7,844 bases of DNA from NCBI GenBank assembly GCA_031274855.1, contig JAISPO010000053.1, positions 1 to 7,844 on the forward strand. The letters are read 5' to 3'. The notes beneath the pieces are model-generated. The model searched no databases. It was not told where the DNA came from and was given only the letters and a program-made list of their open reading frames with translations. Each line of letters begins with the position of its first letter. Position 1 is the stretch's first letter. The stretch comes from Zoogloeaceae bacterium (GTDB lineage Bacteria; Pseudomonadota; Gammaproteobacteria; Burkholderiales; Rhodocyclaceae). The translations under genes were made by a program, and so were the position numbers. This document shows positions 1 to 7,844 of this stretch, piece by piece.

Positions 1-225
1 CTGGAAGTTGATTTGCCCAATTATTTCCTTGGCAGGCTGTTGAGCATTGACGCGCAGATTGCCGACTGCTGGGGCCGCGTGCAGGCCGGCGCGGGCCGGA
101 CCCTGCCCGTCATTGACGGCCTGCTAGCCGCGACCGCCTTGCAGCATGATCTGACGCTGGTTACGCGCAATACGAAGGACTTCGCGGGGCTGGGCGTGCA
201 GACCATTAATCCTTGGGCCGCGTAG
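1..225 (+). CDS. vapC: VapC-like PIN-domain toxin, C-terminal part
   Basis: Partial gene: the reading frame is open from base 1 and ends at TAG 223-225, leaving 74 codons of a protein normally about 130-140 residues long. The visible part matches the C-terminal half of type II toxin VapC. There is an IADCWG segment, then LPVIDGLLAATA followed by a VTRNTKDF motif, whose aspartates (residues 39 and 60 of the fragment) are the usual later acidic residues of the PIN ribonuclease site. The N-terminal acidic residues and start codon lie outside the window. VapC toxins cleave RNA, often initiator tRNA, and are held inactive by an adjacent VapB antitoxin, which would be expected just upstream but cannot be seen. 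There is no sign of a frameshift in the visible part. The family call is secure; activity and RNA target are unknown. Confidence 0.85.
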   Translation: MEVDLPNYFLGRLLSIDAQIADCWGRVQAGAGRTLPVIDGLLAATALQHDLTLVTRNTKDFAGLGVQTINPWAA

Positions 226-251
226 AAAGCGCAGCCCCCTTGAAGGGGTAA

Positions 252-276
252 CCCCATCCCCACCCAAAACCTCCCC
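252..276 (-). other. G-quadruplex-type motif downstream of mltD
   Basis: Read on the minus strand, this stretch has four runs of guanine (4, 3, 4 and 4) separated by loops of 7, 1 and 2 bases. That satisfies the usual G3+N1-7 pattern. It lies about 50 bases past the mltD stop, on the strand that would be mltD mRNA, inside the palindrome cluster. The motif is seen directly; folding is inferred. Confidence 0.5.
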
Positions 277-297
277 TTGAAAGGGAGGGCCAAACCC

Positions 298-322
298 AAG
301 CCTCCTTTGAGAAAGGGGGCTT
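298..322 (-). terminator. Terminator-like hairpin after mltD (no U-tract)
   Basis: An 11-bp stem (one G-T pair) with a 3-base loop begins 3 bases after the mltD stop codon. On the minus strand it is followed by GGGTTTGG rather than a run of T, so it does not look like a classical intrinsic terminator. It could still stabilise the 3' end or act as a Rho-linked or bidirectional barrier. It is also the third palindrome of the intergenic element. Confidence 0.4.
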
Positions 323-325
323 GAT

Positions 326-1729
326 TCAGCGCTTGACCGGCTGCCCGGTTGGTTTGGATTTTGGCTTGCCGCGCACGGGGGCTTTCTTCTTGCCCTGCTT
401 GGTGGCTTTGCGGCCTTCGGCGGGGATTTTGGGGAGTGATTCGGCGAGTTGGTCAGAGACTTGCGCGCCCGGGTCGGGGACGAGCAGGGTGAAGCCGGGC
501 TGAATTTTTGTTTTTGGGGAAATGCTGTTGAGCTGCTTGAGCTTGACGGTGGAGATGTTGTGCCGAGCGGCAACTTTGTCGAGCGTTTCGCCTTTCTTCA
601 GCGCGTAGGTGCGCCAGTAGGTGAGCGGCTTGTCTTGGGCTTTGTAGCGTTGCAGGTTGTTTTGGAAAACATCCACTTTGCCGGTCGGCAGCACGAGTTG
701 CGTTGTGCTGTCGCCGCGAATCAGCGGACGATGGTAGGCGGGGTTGAGGGCGATGAATTCATCGACGGGCATTTCCGCCAGTTTGGCGGCGACGGCGACG
801 TCCATGTTATGGGGCAGGGCGACGGTATCGAAGTAGGGCTGATTGGATAGCGGCGCGAGGTCGAAACCGAATACTTCCGGCTGGGCGATGATGTTCTTCA
901 GGGCTTGGAGCGAGGGAACGTAGTATTGCGTTTCCTTCGGCATACTGAGATTTTCGTAATCGGTGGGCAGCCCTTGGGTCTCGTTTTTGGCGATGGCGCG
1001 GCGAACCGCGTTTTCGCCCCAGTTGTAAGAGGCGAGCGCCAGATGCCAGTCGCCGTGCATTTCGTAAATCGACTGTAGATAATCGAGCGCGGCCTTGGTC
1101 GAGGCAATCACATCGCGCCGTTCGTCGCGCCAGAAATTCTGTTCGAGCTTGTAGTTCTTGCCCGTCGAGGGGATGAACTGCCACATGCCTAGCGCGCGGG
1201 CGCGTGAGTGCGCCAGCGGGTTGAAGGCGCTTTCCATCATCGGCAGCAGGGCCAGTTCCGTGGGCATTCCGCGCTGTTCGATTTCTTCGACGATGTAGTA
1301 CAGATATTTGCCGCTGCGCCTGACGATTCTGTTCAGGGAGTCGGGATGGTTGAGATACCAGGCCTGGCGATTGGCGACCAGCGGGCTGTTCAAGTCCGGC
1401 ATGGCAAAGCCGTTGCGGATGCGCTGCCACAAATTGTCAGGGGAAACCGTCAGGTCGATGACGGCAGGGGGCGGCGTTGGCGGTTCCTGATCGACGAGCG
1501 GGATAAGCGTGGTTTCGATTGCGGGATCGGCTGCGGGGGCGGGCTGCGGCGGCGCGGCATCGCTGACCGGCGCGGCCGCCGGTGGCGCGATCAAGGTCGA
1601 TAGAACATCGGTTTCAAGCGACTGGGCTTGAAGGGCGGGACAAAGCAGCAATAAGCAGGCGAGGGCGATTGCATGAAAATAAGGTGGGCGCATCGCCGCC
1701 ATTGTACGGGTTGCGCGCAGAGTCGCCAC
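326..1729 (-). CDS. mltD: Membrane-bound lytic murein transglycosylase D
   Basis: A GH23 (SLT-fold) lytic transglycosylase that cleaves the MurNAc-GlcNAc bond of peptidoglycan with formation of 1,6-anhydroMurNAc in the periplasm. Residues 21-36 form a hydrophobic signal segment ending in ALQA-QS, a plausible cleavage site. A Pro/Ala-rich linker follows (49-90). The SLT domain spans about 100-290, with catalytic Glu166 in MMESAFNP, then GMWQFIPSTG (181-190) and the ALASYNWGENAV motif (231-242). Residues 300-348 look like a degenerate LysM unit, and a clear LysM lies at 373-418. The last 28 residues are very basic (12 Lys/Arg). No clean lipobox is seen, unlike E. coli MltD, which is a lipoprotein. 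The coordinates give the longest frame, from a GTG at 1729. ATGs at 1702 and 1693 give a more typical short signal peptide and may be the true start; none has a good Shine-Dalgarno. It is divergent from the yafS-rnhA-dnaQ run. Confidence 0.93.
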   Translation of the reverse strand: MATLRATRTMAAMRPPYFHAIALACLLLLCPALQAQSLETDVLSTLIAPPAAAPVSDAAPPQPAPAADPAIETTLIPLVDQEPPTPPPAVIDLTVSPDNLWQRIRNGFAMPDLNSPLVANRQAWYLNHPDSLNRIVRRSGKYLYYIVEEIEQRGMPTELALLPMMESAFNPLAHSRARALGMWQFIPSTGKNYKLEQNFWRDERRDVIASTKAALDYLQSIYEMHGDWHLALASYNWGENAVRRAIAKNETQGLPTDYENLSMPKETQYYVPSLQALKNIIAQPEVFGFDLAPLSNQPYFDTVALPHNMDVAVAAKLAEMPVDEFIALNPAYHRPLIRGDSTTQLVLPTGKVDVFQNNLQRYKAQDKPLTYWRTYALKKGETLDKVAARHNISTVKLKQLNSISPKTKIQPGFTLLVPDPGAQVSDQLAESLPKIPAEGRKATKQGKKKAPVRGKPKSKPTGQPVKR

Positions 1730-1827
1730 AGAACGAGGTGCCTGGGCGATAATGTTGAGTACGTCTAAGTCGACGTCCGGTAAGCAGGCCGCGGGATTAT
1801 TTTCAGATCAGTCATGGGCGTATCTTA
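1730..1827. promoter_or_regulatory. Divergent intergenic region, mltD / methyltransferase
   Basis: These 98 bases separate two divergent genes and so should hold promoters for both. Only weak candidates are visible. TTGAGT at 1755-1760 is a possible plus-strand -35 without a convincing -10 at the right distance. TATCTT at 1821-1826 lies too close to the start codon to drive it with a normal leader. A small inverted repeat, ACGTC-N6-GACGT (1761-1776), could be an operator but is short. No RNA gene or remnant of a coding region was recognised. Confidence 0.35.
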
Positions 1828-2547
1828 ATGTTGGCGCAAGGATTTTCCGATTGGTTGCAGACGCCTCACGGGCGCTATGTGCTCGACTGGGAACAGGCGA
1901 AGCACGACCAGTGGGTGGCGGATATTTTCGGCTTCAACGCGATTCAACTCGGCGGGCCGGAGTTCGACTATCTGCGGGCCAACCGGATGCCGTTCCGTTT
2001 TCGTTGCGATGAGCGCACGCAAGGGGCGCGGCTTCGCGCCGATCTGCATCATCTGCCGCTGGCCAGCAACAGCGTCGATCTCGCGGTGTTGCCGCATGTG
2101 CTGGAATTCGATGCCAATCCGCATCAAATCCTGCGCGAAGTGGAGCGCGTGCTGGTGCCGGAAGGCAGCGTGATTGTCACCGGCTTCAACCCGTACAGCC
2201 TTGGCGGGGCGAGGCGCAGTCTGGCCCGCCGCAGCAAGCTGCTGCCGGAAAGTGGCCGCTGCATTTCGGTGTCGCGGCTCAAGGACTGGTTTGCCCTGCT
2301 GGGGCTGGAACCGCGCGCGGGCGCATTCGGCTGTTACGCGCCGGCTGTGACGCAGGAAAAATGGCTGCAACGCTTCCGCTGGCTGGACGCCGCGGGCGAC
2401 CGCTGGTGGCCGATCGGCGGCGCTGTTTATGTGATTCAGGCAATCAAGCGCGTGCCCGGCATGAGGGTACTGACGCCGAACTGGAAAGACCGCTTGGCGC
2501 GTGCCAAGGCTCTGGTGCCGTTGACGCGGGAAACCGACCGCCAATGA
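1828..2547 (+). CDS. YafS-type SAM-dependent methyltransferase-like protein
   Basis: A 239-residue protein resembling the class I methyltransferase family that contains E. coli YafS, which sits at the same place beside rnhA. Residues 73-94 (LHHLPLASNSVDLAVLPHVLEF) and 105-121 (EVERVLVPEGSVIVTGFN) match the post-I and motif II/III region of the Methyltransf_11 type. The N-terminal part has the WEQAKHDQWVADIFGFNAIQLG segment usual for this subgroup, but no canonical GxGxG SAM-binding loop. Binding of SAM is therefore expected from family membership rather than shown by motif, and the substrate is unknown. Start: ATG 1828, directly followed by a TTG codon, with no strong Shine-Dalgarno. The stop overlaps the rnhA start (ATGA, 2544-2547), suggesting translational coupling. 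No signal peptide or membrane segment is seen. Confidence 0.82.
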   Translation: MLAQGFSDWLQTPHGRYVLDWEQAKHDQWVADIFGFNAIQLGGPEFDYLRANRMPFRFRCDERTQGARLRADLHHLPLASNSVDLAVLPHVLEFDANPHQILREVERVLVPEGSVIVTGFNPYSLGGARRSLARRSKLLPESGRCISVSRLKDWFALLGLEPRAGAFGCYAPAVTQEKWLQRFRWLDAAGDRWWPIGGAVYVIQAIKRVPGMRVLTPNWKDRLARAKALVPLTRETDRQ

Positions 2548-2987
2548 CCGGCATTGTCGATATCTATACCGATGGCGCGTGCAGCGGCAATCCGGGGCCG
2601 GGTGGCTGGGGCGCGGTGCTGCGCTACAACGGCCACGAGAAAGAATTGTTCGGCTATGCGCCCGAAACGACCAACAACCGGATGGAAATGACCGCGGTAA
2701 TCGAGAGCTTGAAATCGCTGACGCGGCCGGTGCCGATACGGCTGCATACCGATTCGCAGTATGTGCAGCAGGGCATCACCAAGTGGATACACGGCTGGAA
2801 ACAGCGCGGCTGGAAAACGGCCAACAAGGAGCCGGTCAAGAATGAAGATTTGTGGCGGGCGCTGGATGCGCTGGCGGCGGGGCGGCAGATTGAATGGCTC
2901 TGGGTCAAGGGCCATGCCGGTCATCCCGAGAACGAGCGGGCCGATGCGCTGGCGCGGCGCGGCATTGAATTGAAGCGGGGAGGTTGA
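2544..2987 (+). CDS. rnhA: Ribonuclease HI
   Basis: RNase HI, which cuts the RNA strand of RNA-DNA hybrids. It removes R-loops and RNA primers in the cytoplasm and suppresses origin-independent replication. The 147 residues are a full-length match to the family. The active-site residues fall at the same positions as in E. coli: Asp10 (YTDGAC), Glu48 (RMEM), Asp70 (HTDSQ), His124 (VKGHAGH) and Asp134 (ERADALA). The basic handle region WIHGWKQRGWKTANKEPVKN is also present (81-100), so this is a substrate-handling type I enzyme. The ATG overlaps the preceding stop by 4 bases, and the stop is one base before the dnaQ start. rnhA and dnaQ are therefore co-directional here, whereas in E. coli they are divergent neighbours. 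Confidence 0.97.
   Translation: MTGIVDIYTDGACSGNPGPGGWGAVLRYNGHEKELFGYAPETTNNRMEMTAVIESLKSLTRPVPIRLHTDSQYVQQGITKWIHGWKQRGWKTANKEPVKNEDLWRALDALAAGRQIEWLWVKGHAGHPENERADALARRGIELKRGG
2977..2983 (+). promoter_or_regulatory. Shine-Dalgarno of dnaQ
   Basis: GGGGAGG lies five bases before the TTG at 2989, inside the last codons of rnhA. This strong, well-spaced site is the main reason to accept TTG as the dnaQ start. Confidence 0.75.
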
Positions 2988-2988
2988 G

Positions 2989-3702
2989 TTGAGACAAATT
3001 GTGCTGGATACCGAAACCACCGGACTGTATGCCCGCAACGGCGACCGCGTGATTGAAATCGGCTGTGTCGAACTGGTCGACCGCAAGCCGACCGGCAGGC
3101 GGCTGCATCGTTACCTGAACCCAGAACGCGACGTGCCGATCGAGGCGCAACGCATTCACGGCCTCACCGACGAGTTTCTGGCCGACAAGCCGAAGTTCCG
3201 CGAGGTGGCGGCTGAACTGGCCGATTTCATTCGAGACGCCGAACTGATAATCCACAACGCCGGTTTCGACATGGAGTTTCTCGACGCCGAATTCGCGCTG
3301 CTCGACAACGCCGGTATGACCAGCGCCAAAGCCTTGTCCGCCCATGTCGTCGATACGCTGAAAATGGCCCGCGACCTGCGCCCCGGCAAGCGCAACTCAC
3401 TTGATGCCCTGTGCGCCGAATATGGCATCGACAACTCCAACCGCCAATTCCACGGCGCGTTGCTGGACGCCCAATTACTCGCCGAAGTTTATCTGGCGAT
3501 GACCCGCGGGCAGGAAAGCCTGATGATGGAAATCGACGAACCGATGACCGAAGTCGCGGCATTCGCGCTTGCCAACCGCCCCGCCCTGCGCGTGCTGCGG
3601 GCGCAAGACGCCGAACTCGCCGACCACGCCCGCATCCTTGGCGAAATCGACAAGGAAAGCCAAGGCAAGTGCCTGTGGCGGGCGGTGGGCGGGGCGGGCT
3701 GA
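2989..3702 (+). CDS. dnaQ: DNA polymerase III epsilon subunit (proofreading exonuclease)
   Basis: The 3'-5' proofreading exonuclease of the replicative polymerase core, bound to the alpha subunit. It is 237 residues long, close to the family's usual 230-245. The DEDDh motifs are complete: Asp7 and Glu9 (LDTETTG, Exo I), Asp94 (HNAGFD, Exo II), and His155 with Asp160 (FHGALLD, Exo III). Residues 175-180 (QESLMM) match the short beta-clamp-binding motif that follows the exonuclease domain. The C-terminal segment at about 198-231 (ending ESQGKCLWR) matches the alpha-binding tail. Start: TTG at 2989, which puts MRQIVLDTETTG at the N-terminus as in relatives, with a strong Shine-Dalgarno. The gene is one base after the rnhA stop and so is probably coupled to it. 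The last codons, encoding Arg-Ala-Val-Gly-Gly-Ala-Gly, are extremely G-rich. Confidence 0.96.
   Translation: MRQIVLDTETTGLYARNGDRVIEIGCVELVDRKPTGRRLHRYLNPERDVPIEAQRIHGLTDEFLADKPKFREVAAELADFIRDAELIIHNAGFDMEFLDAEFALLDNAGMTSAKALSAHVVDTLKMARDLRPGKRNSLDALCAEYGIDNSNRQFHGALLDAQLLAEVYLAMTRGQESLMMEIDEPMTEVAAFALANRPALRVLRAQDAELADHARILGEIDKESQGKCLWRAVGGAG
3680..3698 (+). other. G-quadruplex-type motif at the dnaQ 3' end
   Basis: Guanine runs of 3, 3, 4 and 3 are separated by loops of 4, 1 and 1 bases on the coding strand, ending two bases before the TGA. This fits the canonical G3+N1-7 pattern with short loops, which favours stability. It sits between dnaQ and the pyrG promoter, so if it forms it could mark the 3' end of the rnhA-dnaQ transcript. 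Folding is inferred. Confidence 0.5.
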
Positions 3703-3724
3703 TTGCTGGCGCGTCGCGGTTGCA

Positions 3725-3753
3725 TTGAGGGCGCCGCGTGTTTCCGGTAAAAT
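3725..3753 (+). promoter_or_regulatory. Sigma70-type promoter of the pyrG operon
   Basis: TTGAGG (3725-3730, 4 of 6 to consensus) and TAAAAT (3748-3753, 5 of 6) are separated by exactly 17 bases. This predicts transcription starting near 3759-3761 and a very short leader of about 20 bases before the pyrG ATG. The region just after the -10 has runs of A, T and C (3754-3764). It is the best promoter match I found in the window. Confidence 0.65.
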
Positions 3754-3780
3754 AAAAATTTCCCGCAGCCGTGGTTTTTC

Positions 3781-5408
<1,628 letters not shown>

Positions 5409-5412
<4 letters not shown>

Positions 5413-6242
5413 AACTTTGCCACTTCGAGGCGGGCCTCGATCAGCCCCTGTTCCTGATTGCCGGCCCCTGCGTTGCCGAATCGAAGCAGCTTTGCCTCGA
5501 CATCGCCGGACAAATGCAGGAGACCTGCGCGGCGCTGGGCATCCCCTATATTTTCAAGGCTTCTTACGACAAGGCGAATCGCAGTTCTGGCAGATCCTTC
5601 CGCGGACTCGGTCTCGACGAAGGGCTGGCGATTCTCGCCGAGGTGCGGGCGCAAATCGGCGTGCCGGTGTTGACCGACGTGCATGACGAAGATCAGGTCG
5701 CGCCGGCCGCTGCCGTCGTCGACGTGTTGCAAACCCCCGCCTTCCTGTGCCGCCAGACCGATTTCATCCAGAAGGTGGCGGCCTGCGGCAAGCCGGTCAA
5801 TATCAAGAAGGGCCAGTTCCTCGCGCCCGCCGATATGAAGCAGGTTGTCGCCAAGGCCAAAGAAGCGAATGGCGGCGCGGCAAACATCATGGTTTGCGAG
5901 CGCGGCGTTTCCTTCGGCTACAACAATCTGGTGTCGGATATGCGCAGCCTCGCCATCATGCGCGAGACCGGCTGTCCGGTCGTGTTCGACGCCACCCATT
6001 CGGTGCAACTGCCGGGCGGGCAGGGCGCGGCTTCCGGCGGTCAGCGCGAGTTCGTGCCGGTGCTGGCGCGAGCAGCCGTCGCGGTTGGCGTGTCCGGGCT
6101 GTTCATGGAAACCCATCCCGATCCGGCCAGGGCGCTTTCCGATGGCCCGAACTCCTGGCCGCTGGATAAGATGTATGATTTGCTGTCAAGCCTGCGCGAT
6201 ATCGACGCGCTGGTAAAGCAGCGCGGTTTTACGGAATGCTGA
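5409..6242 (+). CDS. kdsA: 3-deoxy-D-manno-octulosonate 8-phosphate synthase (class II, metal-dependent type)
   Basis: Condenses phosphoenolpyruvate with arabinose 5-phosphate to Kdo-8-phosphate, the first committed step to the Kdo sugars of lipid A inner core. It is a 277-residue TIM-barrel aldolase of full length. Substrate-binding motifs are clear: KANRSSGRSFRG (55-66) and NIKKGQF (131-137). The metal-ligand set of the metal-dependent class is complete: Cys21 (AGPCVAES), His197 (DATHS), Glu234 (METHPDP) and Asp245 (SDGPNSW). In the metal-independent class, exemplified by E. coli, Asn replaces this Cys. The ATG overlaps the pyrG TGA in an ATGA, and no other start is needed; the longer open frame upstream is a shadow of pyrG. 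eno follows after 38 bases. The grouping with pyrG and eno links PEP and CTP supply to Kdo production. Confidence 0.97.
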
Positions 6243-6268
6243 TGAGCATGGCTTGTTCAATTTAATCT

Positions 6269-6273
6269 GGGAG
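6269..6273 (+). promoter_or_regulatory. Shine-Dalgarno of eno
   Basis: GGGAG followed by a 7-base TAAAAAA spacer before the ATG at 6281. The strong site and A-rich spacer fit the high expression expected of a glycolytic gene. It contrasts with the neighbouring pyrG and ftsB starts, which lack an obvious site. Confidence 0.75.
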
Positions 6274-6280
6274 TAAAAAA

Positions 6281-7567
<1,287 letters not shown>

Positions 7568-7578
7568 TCCCGCTCGTC

Positions 7579-7844
7579 ATGCGCTGGCCAACATGGGTAC
7601 TGGCAGCACTCATTGTGCTGCTCCAGTACCCGCTTTGGCTGGGCAAAGGCAGTTGGTTGCGTGTCTGGGAAATGGACAGGCAGCTCACTGAGCAGCAGGC
7701 CACCAACCGAAAACTCGAAGCGCGCAACACCGGCCTCGACGCCGAAGTGCGCAACCTCAAAACCGGCCTCGACGCCATCGAAGAACGCGCCCGCTACGAA
7801 CTCGGCCTTATCAAACCCGGCGAAGTTTTCGTGCAAATCCCGCA
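7579..7844 (+). CDS. ftsB: Cell division protein FtsB, 3' end cut by window
   Basis: A small bitopic inner-membrane protein of the divisome that binds FtsL and FtsQ and helps activate septal peptidoglycan synthesis. Starting at ATG 7579, 88 codons are visible before the window ends in mid-codon, and no stop has been reached. Residues 5-21 form the single transmembrane helix (TWVLAALIVLLQYPLWL), followed by the typical GKGSWLRVWE. A coiled coil covers about 31-72, and the conserved ELGLIKPGEVFVQI is at 74-87. The family is about 90-110 residues long, so little is missing. No Shine-Dalgarno is visible, and the gene lies 11 bases after the eno stop, suggesting co-transcription. The eno-ftsB adjacency is well known in gamma- and betaproteobacteria and supports the call. 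Confidence 0.93.
   Translation, partial: MRWPTWVLAALIVLLQYPLWLGKGSWLRVWEMDRQLTEQQATNRKLEARNTGLDAEVRNLKTGLDAIEERARYELGLIKPGEVFVQIP

Larger units (their letters stand above)
232..322. repeat. Palindrome cluster, REP/MITE-like intergenic element
   Basis: The gap between the convergent vapC and mltD genes is filled by three related palindromes. The first is CCCCT-TGA-AGGGG (236-248). The second is a CCTCCC/GGGAGG stem (270-288). The third is an 11-bp stem with one G-T pair and a GAG loop (298-322). All share a core of pyrimidine-rich CCTCCCCTTT-like sequence, a GA-containing turn and its complement. The C-run segment between the first two (252-276) is low in complexity. This looks like a dispersed repeat of the REP or miniature-element type common in betaproteobacterial intergenic regions, but a repeat family cannot be proved from one copy. 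It may also act as a transcription barrier between the two convergent genes. Confidence 0.55.

Noticed and set aside
1825..2544. A 239-codon minus-strand frame exactly opposite the methyltransferase gene
   Set aside because: No domain is recognisable, and the plus-strand product has family motifs and a coupled junction with rnhA.
3715..3738. CGCGG/CCGCG inverted repeat around the pyrG -35 as an operator or dnaQ terminator
   Set aside because: Five GC base pairs with a 14-base loop are expected by chance at this base composition, and no T-run follows.
6236..6266. Small hairpin ATGCT-GATG-AGCAT over the kdsA stop (6236-6249) and a TTTAAT -10-like box (6261-6266) before eno
   Set aside because: The stem is only 5 bp with no U-tract, and the -10-like box would start transcription inside the eno ribosome site, with a poor -35. 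Neither is convincing.

Overview
The window looks like ordinary chromosome from a betaproteobacterium, with a GC content judged by eye at around 60%. Two pieces of evidence support this. The proteins (MltD, a YafS-type methyltransferase, RNase HI, DnaQ, PyrG, KdsA, enolase, FtsB) are of proteobacterial type. The gene order combines the mltD/yafS/rnhA/dnaQ neighbourhood known from E. coli with the pyrG-kdsA-eno-ftsB order known from Pseudomonas and many betaproteobacteria. The presence of kdsA implies an outer membrane with Kdo-containing LPS. I cannot place the organism to genus.

Left edge (1-325): the C-terminal part of a VapC-like PIN-domain toxin runs in from outside the window. It is followed by a roughly 100-base convergent intergenic region made of three related palindromes. 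This region also carries a G-quadruplex-type motif on the minus strand and resembles a dispersed REP/MITE-like element. The lytic transglycosylase gene mltD (minus strand) ends against it.

Middle (1730-3702): a gap of about 100 bases separates mltD from a divergent plus-strand run of a SAM-methyltransferase-like gene (yafS type), rnhA and dnaQ. These overlap by 4 bases or lie 1 base apart, so they look like one translationally coupled operon. In E. coli, gloB lies between mltD and yafS; here there is no room for it. dnaQ starts at a TTG with a strong Shine-Dalgarno and ends in a G-rich stretch that fits the canonical G-quadruplex pattern.

Right part (3703-7844): a good sigma70-type promoter (TTGAGG-N17-TAAAAT) precedes pyrG, which overlaps kdsA by 4 bases. 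eno follows after 38 bases with its own Shine-Dalgarno, then ftsB, which is cut by the window end. The metabolic grouping makes sense: enolase makes PEP, KdsA consumes PEP to make Kdo-8-phosphate, and CTP from PyrG is needed to activate Kdo as CMP-Kdo. FtsB belongs to the septal FtsQBL complex.

I found no clear evidence of a new multi-gene system. The items most worth a second look are the palindrome/G4 element beside mltD, the missing gloB, the G4 motif between dnaQ and the pyrG promoter, and the metal-dependent (Cys) active-site type of KdsA.
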